NCBI GenBank assembly: GCA_028751875.1
Contig: CM054141.1
Coordinates: 74,847,575-74,911,574, forward strand
Reading direction: 5' to 3'
From: Rapana venosa
Taxonomy: Eukaryota; Mollusca; Gastropoda; Neogastropoda; Muricidae
DNA length: 64,000 bases
Shown: piece by piece, positions 21,500 through 34,045 of the stretch
Numbering within the stretch: position 1 is the first letter of the stretch
Layout of the letters: each line of letters starts with the position of its first letter
Position numbers and translations under genes: made by a program
Notes under the pieces: model-generated
The model's database searches: none
Told to the model about the DNA's origin: nothing
What the model saw: only the letters and a program-made list of their open reading frames with translations

Positions 21500-24400
21500 T
21501 TCCTAAAACACTGTGGGACGACCTTGCAAAGTCGCATGGCAGATCCTGGAATACTCTGGGATGATGTAGGTGATCGTAAATGACGGTTTACTTTCGCTTT
21601 CAAAGGTCACCCAATGAATGCTGAGATCACTACAGGGCCACAGAAACGGGTTGAAGGTCATTCTGCACACACAAGCAGCATAACTTTTGGTTGGTTTAGG
21701 GGGTAATTTTTGTTTGGGTATTTTTTGGACTGGTCTAGATCGCCCATCTCTGGTGCTCAAGAAAAATTATGAACAACTTGGCACCAACATCAACATCTGG
21801 TAAAGTTGTTTGCAATCTGATCAAACCAAATGGTACTAGTTTTCCTGGATGCGCATGAATAGACTATAAAGACCCAAACAGTAAATAAAAGAGGACTTCA
21901 AAAGCTTCCAAACCCGAAGCTCCTCAAAAAGTCTATATAATTATAGGAGGTATGGGTCAGCTAATGGTAGTCTTCTAAAGGGTTCTCTAACAAGCCGAAG
22001 AAGAAGTCATCCAGGTCATCCACCTGTGTGCAGTAACCAGCTTTGAGGGCAGAAACTTATAACAGGGTAGACTTGTGGTCTCCCTCTTCATATCCCAAAA
22101 GACTTTAAACTGAACAGTAATGTATGTGGTAGCAGGAGCCTGAAGGCTCTAGCAGTAGATGGTTTTGTCAGCACTCTTGGTTACAAGTCCATACCATGGT
22201 CAAAAATAGCTAAGATGTAGGACACCCATAGATGTTTGTCAGCACTCTTGGTTACAAGTCCATACCATGAGCGGCGGTCAGAAAATGCAGCTAAGATATA
22301 GGTAACACCCAGTAGATGGTTTTGTCAGCACTCTTGGTTACAAGTCCATACCATGAGCGGCGGTCAGAAAACGCAGCTAAGATGTATAGGTAACACCCAG
22401 TAGTGCTTTGTGTCAGATGCATCTCCTCCCTAGTAACAGGAAAGGGGGAATGGTGCCAAAACTTCTCCTGGCTGAACTGACTGGGGTCTCCCACTTAGGG
22501 TGGCTGTTATCCAGAGGGGCCAGTCACCAACCTCGGCCATGCACATTGATCTCCCTGCAATCCCATAGGGCAAGATCTTATGGAGGCTGTGGCTGACTCT
22601 GTGACAATGTGGGAGTTGAGGCAGTTTCATTTCTGTCATAAGGAGGGCAGAACCTGCATGTAGTCATCCAAAATGAATGAGTCTTCTGCATCCTATTCAT
22701 GGGAAATGACCAGGAAAATACTCAGGACAGAAAAAGAGGCTGAGGGATTTTTTCAGCACCTCCCCACCATAGTGTATATGAGCCAAAAACCAGACAGTGA
22801 CTCCTGCTCCACAAAAAAGTAACCCCACAGTGAAAACACTTGTCAAAGCATCATTCCCTTGCAGAAGAGGGCAATCCTCCTCCCTAAGAGCCATCAGCAC
22901 ACCATGAAACGACCAGGCAGGGTGGGGAACTTCACACTGATTCCCCAGAGCCTGTGGGGAAAAAATGGAAATGAAACCGCCAGACAGGGGTGGGGAACTT
23001 GACACTGAATCCCCACCCAGACTGAATAGGCCCTGTGGATTTTTAAAAAAAAAAGGGGGGGGGGGGATGTACCAGTAACACTCACCACACCACTGACAGG
23101 CCTGAAGCCCTACCCCAGTTTGGCACAGTGAAAAGCTCTGATAAAGTTTTGGCAAAAAGTCAAAACACAACCAGAAAAATCAAATCTCCTGAGCACATTA
23201 ACCCTCTTGTTGGATTCTACAGAGCTAAACTGCCTGTAGATTTTGAATTCTTTGAAGGTTTTCTACCTCCATCTGACTTACTTTACTCCTAAGACAATTA
23301 TGTGTGTGCATGACAAGTTATCAAGCTGAAATTTTGTCACAAGCTAGGTATGTCTTTGTACTTGCATTTAAGCGCGTTTATGTGTCTGGTCACCAGATGT
23401 CTTGTCATTGTCACCTTATTTGTCACCAATCACAGGTAAAAGTATGGTATGTATGATAAAACAGCAAATCCTGCATGGATTTGATAATAGTTCAAGCATG
23501 TTAGTGTCGAATAAGGAAGTGATACCCAGCTGATGTGTTTATCAATAGTTATGTGCAATAGTATTTCAAGGATGTGTCACACAATGTCCCCATAGCACCT
23601 GTTGTTTTATGGTATGTCTCGAGGAGACAGAAGTTTTGTTTAACTATTATTTCTTTTGAAAACAACTCATATTCAATCAACATGTGACCTTTATACTGCA
23701 GTTCATATCTGCGTGTGCTACCACATGTTTGTTAAGTGTACAGAAGTGTATTATTGTACATGACTGTCACACTATCACCAGTGTCACAGCACAGGTGTGA
23801 CAAATTCGAAACAACACAAAACTTCTGTAACCCTACAAAATTTTAATGTTGGTAGTCTCTAAAGTAGTCGTAGTGGTGGCACAGGGTCACATCACATCAC
23901 AAAAAGCACAAATTATGGATGTGTGTGTGTGTGGGGGGGGGGGGGGGGGTGTACCCATTGCTCTCACCTGTGAACCTTGGCAGACTGGAGACCTATTTTA
24001 TGTTTTCCTTCTTGCTATTTTCATTATCGGCATATCTGTTCGTTTCTGCCATTGCAGTTTCAAAGCAAAAGTGTAGTAATAATGAGAAAACAGTCAAAAG
24101 GCATCACGTTTTCAGGTGTCTATGCCGCGGACTGGCCGGGAGGTCAAATTTCTCCACAGTTGTGTGTGTAGCACAGGTCAGGAATGTGCCATGTAGCACG
24201 TTATTTTCTGGCTCATTTTTCTCCCTAACTGCAGAATTTCCTTCCTCCTCTTCCTCGTAAGCGTTTAAGATCGGACGCACTTAACAATTCTTGTTCAAAT
24301 GTTTCTACTTCCAAGACAATAACATTCAATTTATCGTCTCGCTAATCAGATGAATTGTCTGCTACTAAAGAAAACGCCATTTTTTTTGCCACGCTGCACC

Positions 24401-24960
24401 ATTGAAAAGCGTTCCGGTCGCTGGCTGTTATTTCTTCCTTCCCTCCCCACTACACGCATGTTAGTGGTCTAAATTTATCACTGACACCCTCTGACACCAT
24501 CCCTGCATCGCCCCACCAATTTTCAGACACATTGTGTGAAAACCACGAGATCTGTGTGTGATGGAAAAGTACTGCCCATGTGGGCAGCACCAACTGTCGG
24601 CTGCGGTCGTATTGGAATCTAGCAGCAGCCACCGTTACTGTCGGCTGCGGCCGGATCGGGGACAAGAGGGTTAATACTAAAATAAGCAGCAAAACAAACG
24701 CACATTCTGAGATATTTGATTTCAGAACAAAAATGAATACGCCATGGTGAATGGCTATACTGATCAATATAAAAAGAAACAAGATTACAACCTTGAAGTG
24801 AACTGAGAGGCACATCAGCCAGGATGAAAGGCTGGCTACCTTGATACAAAAACTAACAAAGACAGAGATCTACAACCTAGTGCTGGCTCCAGTCTCTAGC
24901 AGTAGATGTACATACCTCCTGGCTGGATCCTCTCTCTGTCAATGCCTTCTCTTGCCTTCT
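21500..24960. other. 3.4 kb without recognisable gene or transposon
   Basis: Single-copy, non-periodic sequence apart from the tandem repeat at 22,150-22,400 and short G runs (23,053-23,067 and about 23,933-23,950). Open frames are short, with no recognised domain. The longest is 157 codons on the minus strand (22,697-23,170) with no family signature. It could hold regulatory sequence or exons too short to recognise. Confidence 0.5.
22150..22400 (+). repeat. Imperfect 70-90-bp tandem repeat, three units
   Basis: GTCAGCACTCTTGGTTACAA occurs near 22,168, 22,239 and 22,325, each followed by GTCCATACCATG and a CAGCTAAGAT block. The second and third units share an extra GCGGCGGTCAG. Confidence 0.85.
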
Positions 24961-24974
24961 TCTGTTGAGCTTCT

Positions 24975-25560
24975 GCAAAGAAAACAACACATTTTCAGAC
25001 ACTATTTCTGACACCTTTGGTTGATTTCAACAAAGAAAACAACACATTTTCAGACACTATTTCTGACACCTTTGGTTGATTTCAACAAAGAAAACAACAC
25101 ATTTTCAGACACTATTTCTGACACCTTTGGTTGATTTCAACAAAGAAAACAACACATTTTCAGACACTATTTCTGACACCTTTGGTTGATTTCAACAAAG
25201 AAAACAACACATTTTCAGACACTATTTCTGACACCTTTGGTTGATTTCAACAAAGAAAACAACACATTTTCAGACACTATTTCTGACACCTTTGGTTTAT
25301 TTCAACAAAGAAAACAACACATTTTCAGACACTATTTCTGACACCTTTGGTTGATTTCAACAAAGAAAACAACACATTTTCAGACACTATTTCTGACACC
25401 TTTGGTTGATTTCAACAAAGAAAACAACACACCTTCAGACACTATTTCTGTCACATTCTCTTTACTCAAACAAAGAACACACCTACAAAAACAACCTCTA
25501 TCACCTTTTGTTTACTTCAACAAAGAACACAACACACCTTCAGACACTTTACACTACCAC
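24975..25560 (+). repeat. 55-bp minisatellite, about eight exact plus degenerate units
   Basis: TTTCTGACACCTTTGG repeats every 55 bases from about 25,005 to 25,400. Diverged units follow to 25,560 (AACAACACACCTTCAGACAC). Single copy in the window; not mirrored. Confidence 0.95.
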
Positions 25561-25854
25561 TGTCACTGAAGGTGCCAGCCTTAGCTAGCTGCAGCCACCA
25601 GGAAACATCAGGTGGGACCAGTGGCAGCAGAGACAACCAAAGATGGTAATTTTTCACAGAAAAGGTCAGTGGAAGCAGACAATAAAAAGCAAACGATCAA
25701 GATGCAAAGGCAGTCAGAGAAAACTGACAAAAAATCCAAAATATAGTTAGAAAAATCAGAATTTTGATCTCCCTTCTGTTGTTCTCCTACAAGACTCTGT
25801 CCTAAGTGGTGTTAATAGTCATTGCTTAGGGCAGTCTTATGGATTCAGCATTAA

Positions 25855-27395
25855 AAAAAGAAAGTGTACAGAATCATGGATATCCCCCAGTCATTGACAG
25901 AAGCCATGTCTGATCTGGAGAGAGTGGACTCTATAATCATTCATTGTGGAGTAAATGATCTCAGGGATGCAGATCCACAAGCCTGCAAGAAATTGGAGGA
26001 AACAGTAAAAAAGATATTGTGGCTTCCTTTCCCGACACAAAATTAGTGATAAACAAAGTTGCTCCTGTCAAAAACGCTTCTCTTCAAATCAAGAGAGAAG
26101 ATTTTAATGCCCTGACCTGTTCAGATCTATATGGCCAAAAAATGTTTCTTTTATTTCTCATGAGAGCCTGAGCATGTCATACAACCAAATGAAAGATTCT
26201 ATTCACCCAAATGCCAAGGCCTCTCGCACTCTAGCCAGAAATGTCGGCAGGTATGTGCATTCAGTCTTTGGGGAAAAACCCAGAAGGAAACAAAGATGCC
26301 ATTTCCACTGGAAGAATATTCGCCAGCCAACTTAGGCACCTGACAACAGCCAGCAACACCCAGGCTACAAACAACAACCATTTCCCCATCAGAGCTGACA
26401 ATTCCCATGGTGGGGAGACCAGAAATATTACAATGATGTAAAAACATGGACAAACTGGTGAAATTTGTGGGGCACTTGTTACGCACCAGCTGTGGTACAG
26501 ATTAGAGACAGTACTGTCAACTTTGTTCATATCTGCAGCAGCTGTCTACATTTTTTTTAAAACTTCACCTCTTTCAAGCTGAAATTGAATATGTATGATC
26601 TACATTTACCTTTCAAGTTCAATTTGATAGTCCTGAAACTTCAGATCCACACATATAGTTTAGTTAAGGTGTTTTGTTTCAACAGACAAGATTCACTCAT
26701 CACCTACCAAACTGGAATGTGGAGTCACACAGGGATCAGTTCTCGGTCCTGTTCTTTTCACTCTATACATTGCTCCACTTTCACATATAATAAACCGTCA
26801 TCAGATCAACTATCATTTCTATGCCGATGACTCTCAGATTCTTAGCAGTGATACACCTGAAAATCTGCCTTCTCTCTTTCAAGACAAATATGGACTACTG
26901 CCTTCAAGATATCCAAGACTGGATACAAACAAAATCTAAAACTCTGCAGCTCAACTTGTCCTCAGAAAGAAAATCTGAGCACATAACTCCTCTCTTGCAA
27001 TCTCTCCACTGGCTGCCCGTGCCACAGAGAGTTAACTATAAGATCGGTACCCTCTGTTACAAGTGTCTCCACAAAACAGCTCCCTCCTACCTCTGTGACT
27101 GTCTAGCATCTTCACCTATACACTCCTTCTCGTTCCCTCCGCTCTGCTGCAGATACCTTGTGCTTACGAATACCGAGATTCAACCAATCCACTGTTGGCC
27201 ATTGCTCTTTCTCTGTTTCTGGTCCAGTGACCTGGAATTACCTCCCTCTCTCCCTTCGCCAAAAGCCTACGTATGACTTTTTAAAATCCAGCCTCAAGAC
27301 ATATTTCTTCCAAATCCGATTTCCCCCCTCTTGTTTCATCTTAAATCTACCCCTGCCTAAAATAGCCCAAATCCCATCACCCTGCCAAAGTGTAT
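25855..27395 (+). mobile_element. L2/CR1-like LINE with esterase-like first frame, internally deleted
   Basis: The first part (25,864-26,310, two frameshifts) looks like an SGNH-type esterase: SIIIHCGVNDLRDAD holds the GxND block at about 25,935-25,960, and DSIHPNAKASRTLARN holds the Asp-x-x-His pair near 26,195-26,240. Some CR1/L2 elements carry such an esterase as their first protein. RT pieces follow in the same orientation: ECGVTQGSVLGPVLF near 26,715, HFYADDSQIL near 26,813 and IQDWIQT near 26,910. At about 26,960 the match jumps to the C-terminal SEHITPLLQSLHWLPV region. FKSSLKTYFF-like residues at about 27,280-27,310 mark the C-terminus. The endonuclease and part of the thumb are missing, so it is an inactive, internally deleted copy. 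Confidence 0.8.
25864..26310 (+). pseudogene. SGNH-esterase-like domain of LINE first frame
   Basis: The 60-codon frame 25,864-26,046 contains IIHCGVNDLRD. A one-base shift near 26,035 continues with LVINKVAPVKNASL, and later DSIHPNAK. Family knowledge assigns the block-III GxND and block-V DxxH to catalysis in SGNH hydrolases. Block I (GDS) was not found, so the N-terminus is lost or lies in diverged sequence before 25,860. The esterase role in LINEs is thought to be lipid or membrane related. A host SGNH gene is possible but less likely, given the LINE RT downstream. Confidence 0.65.
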
Positions 27396-27419
27396 AATCT
27401 TTGTGTGTGTGTTTGTGTG

Positions 27420-27505
27420 TGTGGTGAGTGAGTGAGTGAGTGAGTGAGTGAGTGAGTGAGTGAGTGAGTGAGTGAGTGTGGTGATGTGTGTGTGTGTGTG
27501 TGTTC
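27420..27505 (+). repeat. (GAGT)n and (TG)n microsatellite
   Basis: An uninterrupted GAGT run of about 50 bases, flanked on both sides by TG repeats. Confidence 0.95.
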
Positions 27506-27619
27506 ACTCTCAGTGATATTAGACGAGGGATGTGGAAAATGTAGTGGAAGTTAAAACAGAGAACTAGAAGGGAATGGACAGAGAAAAGACTGATTAGGTA
27601 ACAGTGTGTTGGTATTTTC

Positions 27620-27660
27620 ATGCAATTAAAAGGGAGGGGGGGGGGGGGGGGGGAGGGAAT
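27620..27660 (+). repeat. Poly-G tract
   Basis: A G-rich run at 27,632-27,657 with one A. It could mark difficult sequencing close to the gap. Confidence 0.8.
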
Positions 27661-27689
27661 CTTAAACATGAGTAAAAATTTAAATTCAC

Positions 27690-27906
27690 AAATTGGTTAA
27701 CATGAAACAACTATAAAGTAACTACAACAAAATACTCTACTGGGCTGTGCAATAGACATTTACAATGGCAAAGGCTAAATTTGGATTTTAAATGCAGTTT
27801 TCCACAGACTCTCAAAATTAAAAAATTTTACTGGGCAGCTCAAATAGATGTATTTGGAAATAAAAAAGTCCACAAGGCTAATCATTTTTCTTGGATTTTT
27901 AAATGC
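27690..27906 (+). other. Possible LINE fragment next to the gap
   Basis: Residues IKKFYWAAQIDVF near 27,810-27,850 resemble the conserved YYWAAQ region that L1-clade LINEs carry after the RT. The match is short and cut by the gap, so it is only a suggestion. Confidence 0.3.
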
Positions 27907-28406
27907 NNNNNNNNNNNNNNNNNNNNNNNNNNNNNNNNNNNNNNNNNNNNNNNNNNNNNNNNNNNNNNNNNNNNNNNNNNNNNNNNNNNNNNNNNNNNNN
28001 NNNNNNNNNNNNNNNNNNNNNNNNNNNNNNNNNNNNNNNNNNNNNNNNNNNNNNNNNNNNNNNNNNNNNNNNNNNNNNNNNNNNNNNNNNNNNNNNNNNN
28101 NNNNNNNNNNNNNNNNNNNNNNNNNNNNNNNNNNNNNNNNNNNNNNNNNNNNNNNNNNNNNNNNNNNNNNNNNNNNNNNNNNNNNNNNNNNNNNNNNNNN
28201 NNNNNNNNNNNNNNNNNNNNNNNNNNNNNNNNNNNNNNNNNNNNNNNNNNNNNNNNNNNNNNNNNNNNNNNNNNNNNNNNNNNNNNNNNNNNNNNNNNNN
28301 NNNNNNNNNNNNNNNNNNNNNNNNNNNNNNNNNNNNNNNNNNNNNNNNNNNNNNNNNNNNNNNNNNNNNNNNNNNNNNNNNNNNNNNNNNNNNNNNNNNN
28401 NNNNNN
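27907..28406. other. Assembly gap of exactly 500 N
   Basis: A run of 500 N. The round size is typical of an arbitrary scaffold join, so the true distance is unknown. The inverted copy begins immediately after it. The unseen sequence could include an inverted copy of 15,489-27,906 or nothing at all. Confidence 0.99.
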
Positions 28407-28594
28407 CACCAGCAGATTTGATGTAATGCCTTTTGGGTTTGCACTTTACTGGTGTTGTTATTTTGATTGTTGACGTCATGTGGTAAATGGGGGCCACCTG
28501 CTGCTTTGGCATTGTAGACTTCAAGTCCTCCTCCCACCTCCATGTGGTGCCACCTGTAACACCAACTCCTTCACCCTCCTTCACCTATCCCGCA

Positions 28595-28819
28595 TCACAT
28601 GGACCGTGAGGGCACCATTGAAGATTTTGCTACCAGCTTCCTCCACTCCTCTGCTTTCCATACCAATTCGTTCCACCCCACAGCCACTCTACTCTCTGAT
28701 GTTGTCTTCCCATCATTTTCTCTGTCTGCCTCTTTGTCTCCCTCCTTGTACTGTTCCCTATATAGGACAGTCTTGGCCAGTCCAGATGTTTGTGTGGCAT
28801 GCCCATACCACTTAACCAC
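28595..28819 (-). mobile_element. RTE C-terminal fragment, right-arm copy
   Basis: Inverted counterpart of 15,073-15,300. Here the frame reads through to ELVWKAEEWRKLVAKSSMVP without the left-arm frameshift, so this arm is not always the more damaged one. Confidence 0.85.
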
Positions 28820-29215
28820 TAGACTGCCTTACCCCGGAAATTTTCCAAGGCTAAACGTGCACCCTATACACCTACAACCCGGAAAATTTCTGGGGTGTCG
28901 AACGGAAGTAAACAAGCCTGCTTCCTTGACTACAGTTAAAGGGAAAGAACTCCAAAATTAATGGAGTTAAACTCTCCTGTTGCTTGGCAACATCCAGCTG
29001 CAAAAAACATGGCAAAAACGATCGTTTTTTAGCTCGTATTTTGTGTTTTTATGCATGACTGCTTGGGAAGTTCTTGTTCAAAATGGCTGACACTTCTTGT
29101 TGAAGGAAATCAATAACTTTACACAAAAAAACTGTAGATTTACCTAACAGTGATGAAAACAATCGCTGATTCAGGAGATTGTGTATTTAAAAAACAAAGA
29201 ATGAGATTTGGCCTA
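28815..29215 (-). repeat. Hairpin repeat, right-arm copy
   Basis: Inverted counterpart of 14,687-15,085, with both hairpin arms and AACGATCGTT. Confidence 0.8.
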
Positions 29216-29439
29216 GACTTATGTTTGACATTATTGAGATGGGGGTACTCAGAATGACAGTGGTGATGAAGAAATCGTATTTTTGGTCGATTTTTTTAAC
29301 ATTTTGAATATATTTTTGCTGTGAAATATCATGCTAACTAATTTGAGCTTGCTTCGAAGTAATCTACGATACATATATACTGTCATTGGGTAGACTATCA
29401 GGAATATTCATGTAGTAGTTTCTGTGGAAACAGCAGTCA

Positions 29440-30912
29440 GATAGCTGAAAAAGGGGAAGTCAGCAGGGCTGACAACATTTCAGCTGAGTTGGTTCAAGCT
29501 AAGAATCTGCAACAAGATCTGGCAGACAGGAAAATGGCCAACACCATGGACACAGTCACTCATCATCACCCTCCCCAAGAAAGGAAATCTACAACAATGC
29601 CATAATTACCGCACAATCAGCCTCATATGCCACCCAAGCAAGGTCATGCTGCAGATAATATTGAATAGACTGAAGCCACAAGCAGAGACCATCATTGCTG
29701 AGGAACAAGCAGGTTTCAGAGCAGGGCGCAGCACACAGAAACAGATATTCAAAACCCCAGAATACTATGTGAGCGGTACCTTCCAACATCAACAAGACCT
29801 TTACCACGTATTTATCGATTTTAGAAAGGCATTTGACAAGGGGTGGCATGCAGCTTTGTGGGCAACCATGAATTTGTACAGCATCAATGCAAAACTGATC
29901 AGAGTCATCAAACAGCTGTACAGCGAGGCCACCAGTGCAGTGTACACTACAACAACATTGGAGAATGGTTTCGAACAACAGTTGGAGTAAGGCAGGGCTG
30001 TCTACTCTCACCCACTCTTTTCAACATCTTCCTTGAGAGAATCATGGCTGATGCACTGGAACATCATGAAGGATCAGTCAGCATTGGTGGGAGAACGATC
30101 ACAAACCTCCACTTCGCAGATGATATTGATGGAATGGCAGGATCAGAAAAAGAGCTTGCCAGCCTAACAGAACACCTGAATAAGGCCTCCAAACATACGG
30201 CATGGAAATCAGTGCAGAGAAGACCAAACTGATGACTAATAACACCAACGGCATTAGCACTGATATCAGGGTTAATGACCAGAAGCTGGAAACGGTTCAA
30301 AGCTTCAAGTACCTGGGAGCCATTGTATCAGACCAGGGATCCAAGCCAGAAGTAGTATGCAGGACTGCACAGACAATAACAGCTTTGTCGAAACTAACAC
30401 CATCTGCAGAGATAAAAATATCTCACTTATCTCCAAGATCAAACTAATGCGCTCCCTTGTCATATCCATATTTCTGTATGCCTGTGAATCATGGACCCTG
30501 ACTGCAGATTTGGAGAGAAGAGTACAGGCGGTGGAGATGAGATGCTTTCGGAGACTCCTTGGCATCTCCTACAAAGACCACATAAGCAACGAAAGCGTGC
30601 ATAACAGAATCCAGCAAACCATTGGACACTATGAGAACCTCTAACGACCGTGAAAAAGCGTAAACTTAAATGGTATGGGCATGTCACAAGATCCAAAGGG
30701 CTTGCAAAGACAGTTTTACAAGGCACTGTCCAAGAGGAAGAAGAAGAGGCAGACCAAGGAAGAGCTGGGAGGATAACATCAGCGAATGGACAGGCCTAGA
30801 ACTCAACAAAACCCTGAGAAAGGCAGAACAGAGAGAGGAATGGAGGGAACTGGTTGTTGAGTCTTTGAGGGTGCCCCCACGGTCGTCAGACTACGGGACA
30901 GATAGATAGATA
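29440..30912 (+). mobile_element. RTE family B, right-arm copy
   Basis: Inverted counterpart of 12,985-14,450. FADD lies at 30,113-30,124. It has extra frameshifts relative to the left arm near 29,740, 29,950, 30,390, 30,643 and 30,735, most of them single-base changes. It ends at GATAGATAGATAG (30,901-30,913). Confidence 0.9.
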
Positions 30913-31019
30913 GTTTCTGAGTAAGAGGGTATGACAATAGCAGTGGTACATAAGAATTTTATTCCCAGGCATATGGGGTGCACTTGCACTGGGCAGTTAA
31001 GGGTTAAATTTGCGTTTTT

Positions 31020-31800
31020 CACTGAAATCAGGACCTCTAGTAACAGTGACAGGAGAGGTCTATTATTGGAAGGCAGTGGCAAACCACTATGATTATGAAT
31101 CTCTGTGCCAAAAGTCTTATAAACAGTGTGCAGGGAAGATGGAAGAGCCATAGGACCGCTCCCACTGAGACCCCCAGGATGTGTGTGTGGGGGGGGGGGG
31201 ATCCTTGACTGAGAAGACAGCCATGGTGACAGTACTTACAGAATTATTCAGTGGTGGAAGCTGTCAGACTCCTTAGAAAACAACTTAAATAGAAAGAGCT
31301 GCAAAACGACCTCAAAGATAAAGAGAAGTAGGAAAATGAAACTAAAACACAATTTAACAAAGTATCATTGGGAACATGGAACATGCAGACCAGGCAAGGT
31401 GAAAGCCATATTGATCTAGCAAAGTTAAATATATTCCTAAATGAACAACAAGGCCTGAAGGTAAGCATTCTTGGCTTGTGTGAAACCAGATGGAGCAAAG
31501 AAGGCAAATTCAAAAGAGAGACTGCACCATTTTTTCAGTGGAAACTCAAAATGAGGGTCACATGGTGTTGCTATCATATTAGATAGGCACCTGTCAGCTC
31601 ACAGAATGCTCATGATCAAACTTGATACAAAGCCAGTCCCCATCAACATTATTCAGGTATGTGCTTCAACTTCAAACAGCTCACAGGAGGACATAGAACT
31701 ATTCCATAATGACCTACAGGCAGCCAAAGACAAAATACCAACCTGGCAGGGAAATCTGCGTAATCCTGGGAGAGTTCAAAACAAAAGTAGGTGAAGGGAA
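31020..31800 (+). mobile_element. RTE 5' part with endonuclease fragment, right-arm copy
   Basis: Inverted counterpart of 12,088-12,880, including the leader GGCAGTGGCAAACCACT, GTWNMQTRQG near 31,371 and CETRWSKEG. Confidence 0.8.
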
Positions 31801-31804
31801 AACA

Positions 31805-31970
<166 letters not shown>

Positions 31971-32089
31971 TATTTATAAAATGTCGTCTCAACCATTGAG
32001 ACATTGGCTGCCTGGTAATATGGAGTTTTTCCTGTGAAAAGTGACTGTAATCCCTGCTATGTTTTCTCAGGATAGACAGTGGCTGCAGT

Positions 32090-33330
32090 GTTTTGTGTGT
32101 TGTGTTGTTTTGTGTGTTGTGTTGTTTTGTGTGTTGTGTTGTTTTGTGTGTTGTGGTGTTTTGTGTGTTGTGGTGTTTTGTGTGTTGTGGTGTTTTGTGT
32201 GTTGTGTTGTTTGTGTGTTGTGTTGTGTTGTGTGCTGATAGTGCAGTATGGCATCTTTGTGTTGACAGGCATGAAGGTGTGGACAGACCCCTTTCACAGG
32301 AAAGAGGAATAACAGCAACAACAACAAGCTGGAGCAGGACCGCCGCCCCTCGTCTCCATTTGAAACTGGAAGACAGACAGTTATTGTAGAGACAGGTGTG
32401 AGTGGTCAGCTGTGTGACTGAAAGACAGTTATTGTAGAGACAGATGTGAGTGTCAGCTGTGTGACTGGAACAGTTATTGTAGAGACAGATGTGAGTGGTC
32501 AGCTTTGGTGATGAGAGGACACATTTTTGTTGAGACAGCTGTAAGCTGTAAGTTATGTGGTGTAAACTGTCAGCTGTGTGATCTGAGGACAGATTGTCAC
32601 TGTAGAGAGAGATGTGAGCTGTCGGTTGTGTGGTTGGAGGACATACTGTTGTTGGAGAGAGAGAGAGAGATGTAAGCTGTTAGTTGTGTGGTTGGAGGAC
32701 ATACTGTTGTTGGAGAGAGAGAGAGATGTAAGCTGTTAGTTGTGTGGTTGGAGGACATACTGTGTTGGAGAGAGAGAGAGAGAGAGAGATGTAAGCTGTT
32801 AGTTGTGTGGTTGGAGGACATACGTTGTTGGAGAGAGAGAGATGTAAGCTGTTAGTTGTGTGGTTGGAGACATACTGTTGTTGGAGAGAGAGATGTAAGC
32901 TGTCGGTTGTGTGGTTGGAGGACATACTGTTGTGGAGAGAGAGAGAATGTAAGCTGTCGGTTGTGTGGTTGGAGGACATACTGTTGTGGAGAGAGAGAGG
33001 ATGTAAGCTGTCGGTTGTGTGGTTGGAGGACATACTGTTGTTGGAGAGAGAGAGAGATGTAAGCTGTTAGTTGTGTGGTTGGAGGACATACTGTTGTTGG
33101 AGAGAGAGAGAGATGTAAGCTGTCGGTTGTGTGGTTGGAGGACATACTGTTGTGGAGAGAGAGAGAGAGATGTAAGCTGTTAGTTGTGTGGTTTGGAGGA
33201 CATACTGTGTTTGGAGAGAGAGAGAGAGAGAGAGAGATGTAAGCTGTCGGTTGTGTGGTTGGAGGACATACTGTTGTTGGAGAGAGAGATGTAAGCTGTC
33301 GGTTGTGTGGTTGGGGGATAGATTGTTGTA
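32090..33330 (-). repeat. AC-rich, degenerate and CT-core minisatellites, right-arm copy
   Basis: Counterparts of 11,640-11,805 (32,090-32,235), 11,271-11,520 (about 32,380-32,600) and 10,546-11,270 (32,600-33,330). The CT-run lengths differ between arms. Confidence 0.9.
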
Positions 33331-33679
33331 GAGACTCAGACATTATGGCATCTTTGAAGTGTTCTTTTGAGAACAGAATTTTATAGTATGTTAGTAAGAC
33401 ATATGAGAATTATTTAAAAACAAATTGTGTGATAATAAATGAAAGCCAACACTGACCATGAAATGTTTTGGATTTGTTGTTTGAAGGCAAGTTATGATGA
33501 CATGTTTTTAGCATAGGATTCAGACATAATCATCCAGTTTGAAAATACACTGTGATGGCATCTGTTAATATCAAAGACTGAAGAATTCAGAATTGGTAAA
33601 GTTATTTGAAAAGACTGTGTGTGCATATTGTGTTTAACCTTTGCTGATGCTGCTCTTGACTCTGCACTGTGGATGTAAA

Positions 33680-34045
33680 GGGCCATCCACAACCCATATG
33701 TTTCAAAGAGGCTTTTTTTTGTATGATCTATACCTTGTCAGACAATGGGCCATCCACAACCCATATGTTTCAAAGAGGCTTTCTTTTGTATGGATCTATA
33801 CCTTGTCAGACAAATGGCCGCCCACAACCCATATGTTTCAAAGAGGCTTCTTTGTATGGATCTATACCTTGTCAGACAAATGGGCCGTCCACAACCCATA
33901 TGTTTCAAAGAGGCTTTCTTTTGTATGGATCTATACCTTGTCAGACAAATGGGCCGTCCACAACCCATATGTTTCAAAGAGGCTTTCTTTTGTATGGATC
34001 TATACCTTGTCAGACAAATGGGCCGTCCATGACCCATACCCCTCA
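33680..34045 (-). repeat. 69-bp minisatellite, right-arm copy
   Basis: Counterpart of 9,835-10,205 with the same number of units but several one- to three-base losses. Confidence 0.95.

Noticed and set aside
22697..23170. 157-codon minus-strand frame as a host gene
   Set aside because: No domain, signal or conservation can be seen, and the length is possible by chance in this composition.
24975..25440. CRISPR-like array of 55-bp repeats
   Set aside because: The unit, including the part that would be the spacer, is identical from copy to copy.
27775..28584. Long frames with X residues across the gap
   Set aside because: They are translations of N.
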